DNA of 64,000 nt. It comes from JAMXLO01 sp963850535 (GTDB lineage Bacteria; Pseudomonadota; Alphaproteobacteria; Acetobacterales; Acetobacteraceae). Of this stretch, positions 25,945 to 35,674 are shown piece after piece. The notes under the pieces were generated by a model, which saw only the letters and a list, made by a program, of their open reading frames with translations, did not search any database and had not been told where the DNA came from. Location of the stretch: assembly GCA_963850535.1 (NCBI GenBank), contig CAWKMC010000056.1, positions 42,814 to 106,813 on the forward strand. Direction: 5' to 3'. A program made the position numbers and the translations under genes. How positions within the stretch are numbered: position 1 is the stretch's first letter; each line of letters opens with the position of its first letter.

Positions 25945-26140
25945 GACCTGGAACCCTCCAGTCGCGTCGACATGGCGATCTGGCCGCTATAGCGCTTGGG
26001 ACGTATCGGGCGGGCGAAGGTTGCTACGGCTCGTAAGGGCCGAACCGTTCTGTCGTCGTTTACGGCTCAGCCTTCACCGTCATATCTGCGCGGGTCTTTC
26101 GTGACACCCGACATTGGTCAATCTCCCAGACTGCATGAGG

Positions 26141-26169
26141 ACTATCCGCCAGCGTTCTCTAGGAGTCAA
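26141..26169 (-). promoter_or_regulatory. Candidate sigma-70 promoter for the coiled-coil membrane gene
   Basis: On the minus strand TTGACT (-35, 26164-26169; 5 of 6 to consensus) and GATAGT (-10, 26141-26146; 4 of 6) are separated by 17 bases. They lie in the AT-richer 277-base gap between the 201-aa gene and the membrane gene, which would leave a leader of about 190 bases. Confidence 0.4.
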
Positions 26170-26221
26170 ATAAAAACTCTCCGTTTCACATTGTCAGCAG
26201 CAATGCATTGGTTAGAATGAC

Positions 26222-26827
26222 TTATTTCTCACGCTCGCCGCGGCGAGCATAGGCGCGAACCGCCCGCATGACGTCCTCGAACGGATCGGGGCCATGCGCC
26301 ACGACGCGCCGCAGGATGGCCTCTGTGCGATCACGCTTCGGCAGTGGCAGTCGATCGCTGCTGAGCCGCTCGTGGCTGTTCCAATAGTTGTAGATGGCCG
26401 GGATCAGTTTGCTGTCGTACGCGGACAACGTGTCCTGATAGAGTATGCCATGATCCAGATACTCACCCCACACCGCCTCAAGAAACTCTAAGGGGTTTCC
26501 CGAGTCTTTGGTTGTCTCGTATTTCAGCGGTGGCGGGTCTGCTTTGACAAATGCCTCAAGTTTTTCCTTCCACATGAGTATCTCCGCGGCTTCGGCTACG
26601 GACATCATGCGGGCATAAACCGTCCGAACCACCGAATCCGACGCCGACTCGATAAATCGTTCGAGCGGTTTCCAGAGCTCTTCGGGCTGCTCGGGAGCCG
26701 CTCTGATGAAGTTGATGATTCGCTGCCGCATATTGTAGGCAAGTTCATCGTAGTAATTCCTGCCTTGCTGATGGAGTTCGGTAGGATCGATGATCTCGAG
26801 GTCGTCGGACACGGTTGCGTCCCTCAA
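26222..26827 (-). CDS. Hypothetical protein, 201 aa, coupled to upp
   Basis: A hydrophilic, mostly helical protein without leader or membrane segments. It contains a proline-rich PEQPEELWKPLERF stretch near residue 50 and an aromatic-rich FLEAVWGEYLDHGILYQDT in the middle. No recognised domain. The first codon is TTG at 26827, overlapping the upp stop as TTGA; a GTG at 26812 is an alternative. The overlap implies coupling with uracil salvage, but the role is unknown. Confidence 0.65.
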   Translation of the reverse strand: MRDATVSDDLEIIDPTELHQQGRNYYDELAYNMRQRIINFIRAAPEQPEELWKPLERFIESASDSVVRTVYARMMSVAEAAEILMWKEKLEAFVKADPPPLKYETTKDSGNPLEFLEAVWGEYLDHGILYQDTLSAYDSKLIPAIYNYWNSHERLSSDRLPLPKRDRTEAILRRVVAHGPDPFEDVMRAVRAYARRGEREK

Positions 26828-27474
26828 ATACTTGCTGAGCGGGTCCTGAACCCGAACAGGCGCTCACTGACAGATCCGAGTCCCGGCAACACCTGGCCTG
26901 CTTCGTTGACGGTCTCGTCAACGGCAACGCAGTAGAACTGCACATCGGGATGTTCCCGCACGAGCCGGTCGCGCCCTTGGCGAGAGACGACAAGGCTCAC
27001 GAAGCTGATGTTTTGCGCCCCTCGCCGCTTGGCAATCTCAAGGGCTCGGGAAGCGGTGTCACCAGTCGCAATGACCGGATCCAGCATAATAACGAGCCGC
27101 TCGTTCATTTCTGGCAGGCTGACAAGATACTGGAGCAGTTTCTTGTTGGGATCTCCCTTGTCCCGATGGAGACCGATGTGGCCCGTCAGGGTCTGAGGCA
27201 TCACCTCCTGAAATGCTTCTGCCATGACCAGTCCGGTGCGCAGAATGGGGACGATGACCGGGTCAGAACCTAGGGTTGTCCCGGAAGTCTCGCAGCCTCT
27301 GACCTCGAAAGTCATCGGCTCGGCTGGCAGAGCCGAGGTCACCTCGTATGCAAGCAATAGGCTGATGTGACGAACGAGGTGACGATACTCCGCACAGACG
27401 AGTGGTTCCCGACGCAGCTGCGTGAGCTTGTGCGACGCGAGCGCGTTGCGACTGATAGTGAAACCTCCGCTCAT
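26824..27474 (-). CDS. upp: Uracil phosphoribosyltransferase
   Basis: A 216-residue UPRT starting MSGGFTISRN at 27474. It has the family segments THKL-like SHKLTQLR, PILRTGLVMAEAF, GHIGLHRDK, the PRPP-binding VIMLDPVIATGDTASRA and the C-terminal uracil-binding region ending in GLGSVSERLFGF. It converts uracil and PRPP to UMP in pyrimidine salvage. The length is normal. An upstream in-frame extension to 27534 lacks conservation features. It heads a minus-strand unit with the 201-aa protein. Confidence 0.9.
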   Translation of the reverse strand: MSGGFTISRNALASHKLTQLRREPLVCAEYRHLVRHISLLLAYEVTSALPAEPMTFEVRGCETSGTTLGSDPVIVPILRTGLVMAEAFQEVMPQTLTGHIGLHRDKGDPNKKLLQYLVSLPEMNERLVIMLDPVIATGDTASRALEIAKRRGAQNISFVSLVVSRQGRDRLVREHPDVQFYCVAVDETVNEAGQVLPGLGSVSERLFGFRTRSASI

Positions 27475-27789
27475 GACCCGAGCTCCCGCGACGACGCCTG
27501 GGGTCACGGCCGCCACAACGCAGCGCGCCAGCACGTCCGTGCGTGCAGCGGATTGCTAAGACTTTTTCTCGACCAGCGCAAATAAAATGTCGTGACAACC
27601 TTATCTTAAGATGACGACGGCCATTGGCAAGCGGACGTCGCTCGGACCCCTGTGGCGCTGGCGCCGGCGCGCAGGTAGGTGTCGAACGCCGTGGCCACGC
27701 AGCGCGCGAACGGGCGGCTGCCCTCAGGCGGGATTTGACCTTCCATTGCAGCGATGCACAGGCTGTCGGACCGCGCAACGGTTCCTGGC
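27475..27789. other. 315-base intergenic region between divergent upp and the peptide-binding protein
   Basis: This divergent gap is AT-richer near 27555-27610 (CGCAAATAAAATGTCG), the likely site of promoters for one or both genes. I could not place a -35/-10 pair with acceptable spacing on either strand. No convincing ORF, repeat or RNA was seen. Confidence 0.4.
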
Positions 27790-29358
27790 ATGCGACGCAC
27801 GCTTCTCCTGTTGTCCACTCTCTTCGCCCTGAGCACCGCCGCTTCGGCCGCCGATCTTCGCCTAGGGATCGCGGTCGAACCGGACTCGATCGATCCGCAC
27901 TACCACAATTTCGGCGGCAACAAGGGCCTGATGCCGAATATTTTCGACGCGCTCACCTCGATTGATCCACAGGATCACCTGACGCCTGGCCTCGCGATGT
28001 CCTGGCAGCTGACCGACAGCACGACGTGGGAGTTCAGGCTGCGCGACGGTGTGACCTTTTCCGACGGCGCGCCGCTGACCGCCGACGATGTCGCGTTCAC
28101 CATCGACCGCGTGCCGAATGTGCCGACCACCGTCACCGACATGTCGGAATACTTGAAGCAGATCGCGGGGGTCGAAGTGATCGATCCTCACACCGTGCGG
28201 TTCCATACCAAGGGACCATTCCCACTAGCCCCCGAGTACCTGTCCGCTATCGGCATCGTGTCGCGTGCGCACGGCGGAAGCGCCACCACGGCCGATTACA
28301 ACAGCGGCAAGGCAGCGATCGGCACTGGGCCGTTCCGCTTCGTAAGCTGGGCGCGGGGCGATCGGATCACACTGAGGCGCAACGAAAAATGGTGGGGCGG
28401 AACGCCGGCATGGGACACCGTCACTATCCGCTACATCAAGAATCCGGCCTCGCGCCTCGCCGCATTGCTTGCGGGCGATGTGCAGCTCATCGACCAGGTC
28501 TCCGTGCAGGATATCGCGCGCGTCAAAGACGATGCGCGCTTCACTCTTGCGTCCGGTTTATCCGACGACATCGTCGGCTTCGTGTTCGACGTGCAAGAAC
28601 GCTCTTCACCAAAGATCTCCGGTAACGACGGCGCACCGTTGCCTGCGAACCCGTTCCGCGACCGCCGCGTACGCGAGGCGGTGAACCTGGCGATCGATCG
28701 CGCCGCCATTCGGGATCGGATCATGAACGGCCAATCGGATCCGGACAATCAATACATGAAGCCGGGCCAGTATGGTTACGACCCCGACCTGCCGCCGCCG
28801 CGTTTCGATCCGCAACGCGCGCGGCAGTTGCTGGCCGAGGCGGGCTATCCGGATGGCTTCCATCTGACCGTGTCGTGCCAGAACGATCGCTTCGTCAACG
28901 ACGCGGCGATCTGCCAGACGCTGGCGCAGATGCTGACCCGTATCGGCATCGCGGCCACGCCGGAGGTAATGCCGCACGCGGTATGGGTGCCGCGGGCCAA
29001 CCGGCACGAGTTCAGTTTGTTCACCTACTTCTGGACCATCGATACGCCCGAGCCGTCGATCATGCTGATCAGCCAGCTCGCCACGCCGGATGCCGCGCGC
29101 GGCCGTGGCGCATTCAACCGCGGCGTCTACAGCAACCCCGCGTTCGATGCGGCATTGGACCAGGCGCTGGTGACGCTCGACCGCGATGCGCGCGAGGCAC
29201 TGCTGATCAAGGCCACCGACCTCGCGTTCCGCGACTACGCGCTGACGCCGCTGCACCACCAGTTCAACATCGAGGCGATGACGCGTAGCATCCGCCATAC
29301 ACCACGGATCGACGGCCATCTGCGCGCCGTCGAAGTCCTGCCGCAAAAGGGAGAATGA
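27790..29358 (+). CDS. ABC transporter substrate-binding protein, family 5 (peptide/opine type)
   Basis: A 522-residue periplasmic binding protein. The leader MRRTLLLLSTLFALSTAASA is followed by the SBP_bac_5 signatures LTPGLAMSW-like segment (residue 60 region), FRLRDGVTFSDGAPLTADDV, GTGPFRFVSWARGD, DRRVREAVNLAIDRAAI and YFWTIDTPEP. It binds oligopeptides, glutathione or related compounds and feeds a Dpp/Opp/Gsi-type ABC permease, not present here. It overlaps the start of the gamma-glutamyltransferase-like gene (ATGA), suggesting uptake and cleavage of gamma-glutamyl compounds (inference). Confidence 0.9.
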   Translation: MRRTLLLLSTLFALSTAASAADLRLGIAVEPDSIDPHYHNFGGNKGLMPNIFDALTSIDPQDHLTPGLAMSWQLTDSTTWEFRLRDGVTFSDGAPLTADDVAFTIDRVPNVPTTVTDMSEYLKQIAGVEVIDPHTVRFHTKGPFPLAPEYLSAIGIVSRAHGGSATTADYNSGKAAIGTGPFRFVSWARGDRITLRRNEKWWGGTPAWDTVTIRYIKNPASRLAALLAGDVQLIDQVSVQDIARVKDDARFTLASGLSDDIVGFVFDVQERSSPKISGNDGAPLPANPFRDRRVREAVNLAIDRAAIRDRIMNGQSDPDNQYMKPGQYGYDPDLPPPRFDPQRARQLLAEAGYPDGFHLTVSCQNDRFVNDAAICQTLAQMLTRIGIAATPEVMPHAVWVPRANRHEFSLFTYFWTIDTPEPSIMLISQLATPDAARGRGAFNRGVYSNPAFDAALDQALVTLDRDAREALLIKATDLAFRDYALTPLHHQFNIEAMTRSIRHTPRIDGHLRAVEVLPQKGE

Positions 29359-31105
29359 AAATGGCCGACCAGCATCGCATGCCTACGCATCATCCGCGTA
29401 TCATCGGCACGCGGCACATGGTGTCGTCGGCCAACTACCTGGCGGCCGCAGGCAGGTTTTTACATCCTCGAAGCGGGCGGCAATGCGATCGATGCCGGCG
29501 TGGCGGGTGGCATCGCGCTTGGCGTACTGCAATGCGAATACGTGCATTTCGCCGGTGTTGCGCCGATCATGATCCACTTGGCGGAGACCGGCGAGACGGT
29601 GTCGATCAGCGGCCTTGGGCCGTGGCCGAAGCTGGCCAGCGCGGCGTGGTTCCGCGAGCATCAGGGCGGCCGCATCCTGTCCAACATCAAGCGCTGCGTG
29701 GTGCCGGCGGCGCCGGATGCCTGGATCACCGCGCTGGAACGCTACGGCACCATGAGCTTCGCCGACGTTGCCGCGGCGGCGATCCGCTTCGGCCGCGAAG
29801 GCTTCGGCTTCCAGTCGATTTCGCACGAGGTAATGTCGGAGACAGTCGATGTCATCCGCCGCTACCCGCAGAACGCGGCGATATATCTGCCGAATGGCGA
29901 GGTGCCAAAGCCTGGAACGCGCTTCTTCCAGACCGATCTCGCCAACTCGATCCAGTACATGGCGGACCAGGAAGCAGCCGCCGCACGCAAGGGCGGGCGT
30001 GCCGCGGGGCTCGCGGCCGCGCGCGATGCATTCTACCGTGGCGATATCGCGCAGAAGATCGTCGCCTATCACAAGGAGAACGATGGCTGGCTGCGGGAAG
30101 ACGATCTCGCGGAGTTCCGTTCGGACGTGGAGACCCCGCTGCATGTGCGCTATGACGATGTGACAGTATTCGGCTGTCGCCCATGGTGCCAGGGACCAGT
30201 GCTGCTGCAGACCCTGAAGATCCTCGACGGCATCGATCTGAAAGCGCTGGGCCATAACTCGCCCGACTTATGTCCATACGATTATAGAGGCGCTGAAGCT
30301 CGCGTTCTCCGATCGGCATGCCTATTACGGCGACCCAAAGTTCATCGACGTGCCGATCGATGCGTTGCTGAGCGACGCCTATGCGGCGCGACGGCGCACG
30401 CTGATCGATCCGGCCAGGGCATGCCCGGAAATGCCGCAAGCCGGCACCGCAGAAGAACTGGGGATCGCAGCCCGTGCCGCACCCGTAGCCAAGGCGGACC
30501 GCGAATATGTCGAGGGCGATCCCGACACCTCGTATGTCTGCGTCATCGATCGCCACGGCAACTGCTTCTCGGCCACGCCAAGCGATGGCGCGATCAACGG
30601 TCCGGTCATTCCCGGCACAGGTCTCGCACCGTCCTCGCGCGGCATGCAGTCCTGGACCGATCCCGCGCATCCCGCCTGCCTCGCACCTGGCAAGCGACCG
30701 CGGCTGACGCCAAATCCTTCGATTGCCATGCGCGACGGCAAGTGGATCATGCCGTTCGGCTCGCCGGGCAATGACGTGCAGCCGCAGGCGATGCTGCAGG
30801 TGTTCCTCAACATGGTGGTGTTCGACATGACGCCGCAGCAGGCAATCGAGCAACCGCGCTTTGCCTCATCCAGTTTTCCCTCCTCGTCCGATCCGCACAG
30901 CTACACGCCAGGCCGCATGAGCATGGAGCGGCGCTTCAGCGATGAGACCGCGGCGGCGCTCGATCGTATGGGCCACAGCGTCAACTGGTGGCGCGAGTGG
31001 GAATGGAAGGCCGGCTGCGTCTGCGCCATCGTGCATGACCGTCAAAGCGGCCTGTTGGAAGGCGGCGCCGATATACGCCGCCCAGGCGGCGTGCGCGGTT
31101 GGTAA
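29355..31105 (+). pseudogene. Gamma-glutamyltransferase-family protein, two frameshifts
   Basis: Reads as a GGT-family N-terminal-nucleophile hydrolase split over three frames: HMVSSANYLAA, then FYILEAGGNAIDAGVAGGIA to about LKALGHNSPD, then IDVPIDALLSDAYAARR to the stop at 31105. Removing one base at 29447-29456 and one T at 30268-30269 restores about 582 residues. The autocleavage site, usually TTH, is DTSYVCVID here; the Thr is kept but the next residues differ, so activity resembles cephalosporin acylase or GGT-like proteins more than true GGT. No leader is obvious. It is coupled to the binding-protein gene. Confidence 0.8.
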
Positions 31106-31803
31106 GACTTGCGGCTGGTGCGGCGTTGCTCGCTTTTCTCGCAGCGCCGTGCAGCGCTGCCGATCCGAACGCGTTGTGGAAGATCGTCGGTGGCGAGTGC
31201 TTGCCGGACGAGGAGCAGCATCACTCGCCGGAACCGTGCGAAGAGGTCGACCTTGCCGGTGGGTACGCGGTGCTCAAAGACATCGTCGGCGACACGCAGT
31301 TTCTGCTCATTCCGACTGCGCGTGTCACCGGCATCGAGAGCCCCGAAATATTGGCACCCGGCGCACCGAACTATTTCGAAGCCGCCTGGCAGGCGAGGCA
31401 TTTTGTAAACCAGCGAGCGCATCAGGACCTGCCGCGTGACGACGTGAGCCTGGTGATCAATTCAAAGGATCGCCGCTCGCAGAACCAGCTGCACATTCAC
31501 GTGGACTGCGTGCGCCTCGACGTACAGGCGGCACTACGCCACCACGCAAACGTCATCAGCACGCATTGGGCGCCATTCCCAGAAGAGCTGGTCGGCCACG
31601 ACTACATGGCAATGCGCATCAATCAACCGGACCTGACACAGGCTAATCCGTTCCTGTTGCTCGCCGATGGCATTCCAGGTGCGCGAGGCGACATGGGAAA
31701 CTACACGCTGGCGGTTGTTGGCCAACCCAATGGTTTCGTGCTGCTCGCCGGCCACGGTTGGGGAGAGGCATTACAGGACCATTCCTGCGCCGCGGCGCAC
31801 TGA
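31099..31803 (+). CDS. CDP-diacylglycerol diphosphatase (Cdh)-like secreted protein
   Basis: A 234-residue protein with a TTG start at 31099 overlapping the preceding stop, and a leader MVRLAAGAALLAFLAAPCSA. It contains the HIT-like active-site motif NQLHIHVDC and the Cdh pattern of LIPT-RVTGIESP and INSKDRRSQNQLHIH. Cdh hydrolyses CDP-diacylglycerol to phosphatidate and CMP; some homologues act on other nucleotides. It is part of the plus-strand unit after the GGT-like gene. Confidence 0.8.
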   Translation: MVRLAAGAALLAFLAAPCSAADPNALWKIVGGECLPDEEQHHSPEPCEEVDLAGGYAVLKDIVGDTQFLLIPTARVTGIESPEILAPGAPNYFEAAWQARHFVNQRAHQDLPRDDVSLVINSKDRRSQNQLHIHVDCVRLDVQAALRHHANVISTHWAPFPEELVGHDYMAMRINQPDLTQANPFLLLADGIPGARGDMGNYTLAVVGQPNGFVLLAGHGWGEALQDHSCAAAH

Positions 31804-31820
31804 TCTCGGGAGAACTCTGC

Positions 31821-32840
31821 ATGCAACTCGGCTTCAACCTGCCGATCAGCGGCCCCAATTCCGCGCCACGCAGCCTCGCCCGACTTGCACAGGAAGGCGA
31901 AGCGCTTGGTTACGACTATCTGACGCTGACCGACCACGTTGTGCTGCCTGACGTAAGCTCGCCCGGCTATCCGTATTCCGAGTCCGGCGAATTCATCGCC
32001 AATGCGCCGGCCGAGCGGCACGAACTGTTGACGGCCACGTCGTTCATCGCCGCCAAGACGTCGCGTATTCGCTTGGTCCTGGCGGTTCTGGTGGTGCCAC
32101 ACCGCCCCGCGGTGCTCGCCGCCAAGATGCTGTCCACCATCGATGTGCTGTCCGAGGGCCGCTTGGTCATCGGTATAGGCGCCGGCTGGTTGAAGGCGGA
32201 ATTCGATGCCGTGGTCACCACGCCGTTTGCGGAACGTGGTGCCGTGACGGACGAATACCTGGAGGCGTTCCGCGCCTTATGGACTCAGGACCACGCACGC
32301 TTCGACGGCCGCTACACGAAGTTTGCCGACCTCGTATTTCTACCGCGCCCGGTGCAGCAACCGCATCCGCCGATCTGGGTCGGCGGTGAGAGCGGCCCCT
32401 CGATGCGTCGTGCCGCGCGTTTTGGCAACGCGTGGTACCCGATCGGTTCAAACAACAAGCACCTGCTCGACACGCTGCCACGGCTCGCAAACGGCATTGC
32501 ACGTCTGCGCCGACTGACCACTGAGGCGGGACGCGAGCCGACGGCCGTATCCGTCGTATATCGGGTGAAGCGCTACGGACATTCCGTGCCGCCGGTCGCG
32601 TCGGATGGGGAACGGCGCCTGTTCTCTGGCGATGATGCCGACATCATTGCCGACCTGCGTGCGCTGCGCGAGCTCGGCGTGACCGCGATCGATGTTGAGG
32701 TCGAGGGGCACGACGAGGTCGCCACCATCGCAAATATGCGTCGCTTTAAAGCAGCGATATTCGATCGAGTTCTGATCCCTGCGGCGGCGCACGCCGTCAG
32801 TGGTAATTCGTGCCCGAAAAGCATCACGCGTCATATGTGA
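31821..32840 (+). CDS. LLM-class flavin-dependent oxidoreductase
   Basis: A 339-residue luciferase-like protein starting MQLGFNLPISGPNSAP at 31821 after CGGGAGAA. Motifs include GYDYLTLTDHVVLPD, IRLVLAVLVVPHRPAV, LSEGRLVIGIGAGWLKAEF and HPPIWVGGESG. It belongs to the same broad group as the proteins at 18212 and 34595, but the sequences differ, so these are not recent duplicates. The last 20 or so residues after the barrel are unusual. Function: flavin or F420-dependent oxidation of an unknown substrate. Confidence 0.85.
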   Translation: MQLGFNLPISGPNSAPRSLARLAQEGEALGYDYLTLTDHVVLPDVSSPGYPYSESGEFIANAPAERHELLTATSFIAAKTSRIRLVLAVLVVPHRPAVLAAKMLSTIDVLSEGRLVIGIGAGWLKAEFDAVVTTPFAERGAVTDEYLEAFRALWTQDHARFDGRYTKFADLVFLPRPVQQPHPPIWVGGESGPSMRRAARFGNAWYPIGSNNKHLLDTLPRLANGIARLRRLTTEAGREPTAVSVVYRVKRYGHSVPPVASDGERRLFSGDDADIIADLRALRELGVTAIDVEVEGHDEVATIANMRRFKAAIFDRVLIPAAAHAVSGNSCPKSITRHM

Positions 32841-32896
32841 CGCGGATAACATCCTGGCCCCGGCCGGCATCGTACATTGCAGGCAAAGGGGAAGAA

Positions 32897-34477
32897 ATGA
32901 CGGTGAAGAGAAATCCACTTACCGTTGCGCCAGGTTGCATCGAGCCGCCACCACGCTTCGTATTTCGACCGGCCCGAAGCTGCGTCGTTCTGTTGGCTCT
33001 GGCGTCGGCGCTGGCGGCAAATTCCCGCGCGGCCTCCAATACTGACCAGCCCGCAGGAAGTCCCCATTGGGCGGGGCAGGCTCTGCGTGATGCATCGCGA
33101 AGCAGGCCGCCAGGCTCGATCTCAGCCGAGCCCGCGCCCGCGGTCATTCCGGAACTTCAGAGATTCCGCGATCCGGATGGGTATACGGCAAACTATCAAT
33201 CAGCCGGTGAGACCGCGACCGAGGGCGAGGCATTCTTCATGCCACTCGGCACCAACGGGCGCACCTGTCAGACATGCCACCAGCCCTCGGCTGGCTGGAG
33301 CATCACACCATCACGGATTTAAAAAGCATTTCACCGTTCTGCCGGAACCGCGCCATTGTTCCGCCCCGTGGACGGCGCCGTGTGCCCGTCAGCGGATACA
33401 TCGACGTACCAGGCGCGTCTTGCCGCCTACGATCTCGTTCTCGGCAAGGGTCTCATCCGGGTTTCGATCAAACTGCCGGATCCACCGACATTGCAGTTCA
33501 GTGTGGTCGACATCCAGGATCCCTATGGCTGCACCACGAACCCACAGTTTGGATTGACAAGCTTCGGGCCCTCCGCGCCGACACAAGGCAGCGTCTCGGT
33601 CTACCGCCGTCCGCTGCCATCTACCAACCTTCGCTTCCTGACGACCGTCATGTGGGATGGGCGTGAAGCATCACTGCAATCGCAGGCCAGGGACGCAGCG
33701 CTGATTCATTTCCAGGCGGCGGCCGCACCAAGCGATGCGCAGATCGCGCAGATCGTCGCATTCGAATTGGGACTCTATTCCGCGCAGATCAACAGCACCG
33801 GCATTGGCCGGCTCAACGACCGCGACGCTGAGGGTGGTCCAATCGCCTTGTCCGATCAAACCTTCTTCGCCGGGATCAACGATCCGCTTGGCGGCAATCC
33901 CACCAGCGTGCCGTTCAGTCCCGATGCGATGACATTGTTCAGCGCCTGGGAGGACGTTTCGGCAGCAGATGCAGAGCAAGATCCAAATGCGGACAGCATC
34001 CTGCGCGGCGAGAGGTTGTTCAACGAAAAGCCGGTCACCATCACGGGAGTTGCAGGACTGAATGACACGCCTGACCGAGCGACAGTGAAAGGCTTCTGCA
34101 CCACCTGTCACGACACGCCGAACGTCGGCAACCACAGCGTTCCGCTGGCAATCAACATCGGCGTCGTCGCACCGGTGGCCGATGGACTGGACACAGCGGG
34201 GCTACCGGCATTCACCCTTCAGTGCGATGCAGGTCCGTTGGCCGGGACAATCTACCACGTCACCGACCCGGGAAAGGCGTTGATCAGCGGCCAGTGCGCC
34301 GATATCGGCAAGACCAAAGGTCCGATCTTGCGAAACCTCGCGGCCAGGGCGCCCTACTTCCACAATGGCTCCGCCGCGGATCTCGACCACGTCGTGACCT
34401 TTTACGACAGTCGCTTCGGGATCGGCTTCACTGATCAGGAGAAGCGTGACCTGATCGCGTTCCTGAAATCACTCTGA
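32897..34477 (+). pseudogene. Di-haem cytochrome c peroxidase/MauG-like protein with in-frame TAA
   Basis: A secreted c-type cytochrome starting at the ATG at 32897 (GGGGAAGAA site) with a leader around residues 20-48. The first haem motif CQTCH precedes a TAA at 33320-33322; after it the same frame continues with KAFHRSAGTAPLFRPVDGAVC and the second haem site CTTCH, ending PYFHNGSAADLDHVVTFYD...FLKSL. The frame is unchanged, so a single substitution (for example CAA to TAA) or base error explains the break. Intact homologues are di-haem oxidoreductases or peroxidases. As written only a 141-residue fragment would be made from the first half. Confidence 0.82.
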
Positions 34478-34594
34478 CGAGTCTGACCGTTTCAGGCGGT
34501 TTGCGACATGGCTTGCGCCGCGATTTAGAGCGGCCAGAATAGGCCGGCTGGAAGCACACGGTTTCTTCCGGTCCGCGGACTTGTGGAGTGAGCC

Positions 34595-35672
34595 ATGAAG
34601 GTCTCGTATTTCGAAACCGGCCGCTACGTCGCACCACCGGATATGCCGCGCGAATGGCCGGTGCCGTCCGGCAATTACGATGCCGCCGTCGGCACGGAAG
34701 CGCTGCGTGGCATGGTGGAGCGGGTAAAGTTCGTCGAGTTCGATGGGTTTCGATTGGATCAGCCTGTCCGAGCACCACTACTCGCCGCGCATCCTGACGC
34801 CGTCGCCGGTCGTCGCTGCCACCTGGCTCGCCGCCCGCACCGAGCGGATCAAGATCGCCATGCTTGGACCGATCGTGCCGGTCAGCAATCCGATCCGCAT
34901 CGCCGAAGAGATGGCGATGCTGGACACGCTGGCACCAGGTCGCATCGTCATCGGTCTGCTGCGCGGCACTACCAACGAATACCTGAGCTACGACCTGAAC
35001 CCGACCGAGGCGCGCGAGCGCACCGACGAGGGGATGGACCTGATCCTGAAGGCATGGACCGAACCGCAGCCCTTCGGCTGGCAGGGACGGCACTTCCAGT
35101 ATCGCACCGTGTCGATCTGGCCGCGCCTGCAGGACCCGCCGCCGCCGACCTACGCCCTGGGCACCAGCGCCGAAGCCGGCGAGTTCGCCGCGCGCCATCG
35201 CATCGGGCTGGGCGTGTCGTACGGTACGTTCGAGATCATGGCGCGGGCGACCAATTACTACCGCGAACGCTGTGCCGAGTACGGCTGGCAGCCCGGGCCG
35301 GAGGATATCATCTATCGCGCCAACATGATCCTCGGCGAAACCGACGAGGAAGCCGAAGCGACCTTGCAGCGGCGCGATCGCCAAGGGGCATTTCCGGTGC
35401 GGCCGTCACTTCGCGACGCGCTGCTGGATGCCGACATCAAGCGCAACGTGGCGGGCGAGCGGCGCGCTCAGCCCGTCGGCGGCGTGTTGCCGATCAGCTT
35501 CTGCGGCGGCCCGGACCGGATCGTCGAGCAGATCCGCCAGTGCCGCGAGAAAGTCGGCGCCGGCGTGCTCGATCTGTCGCTGCAAGATCCCGGCACCGGC
35601 GATACTGACGCGATGCTGGGGGCGCTCGAGCTGTTCGGGCGGAAGGTTCTGCCGCGCATTCGGGAGATCTGA
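34595..35672 (+). pseudogene. LLM-class flavin monooxygenase, one frameshift
   Basis: A luciferase-like monooxygenase with an N-terminal MKVSYFETGRYVAPPDMP and a frameshift at 34745-34747 (GGG where GG is expected). The main part follows: WISLSEHHYSPR, ERIKIAMLGPIVPVSNPIR, LAPGRIVIGLLRGT, ISFCGGPDRIVEQI. Removing one G gives 358 residues, the expected size. The SEHHYS motif is typical of the bacterial luciferase/alkanal monooxygenase-like group. The stop lies 2 bases before the GTG of the alpha/beta hydrolase, so the pair probably acts together. Confidence 0.85.
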
Positions 35673-35674
35673 CG

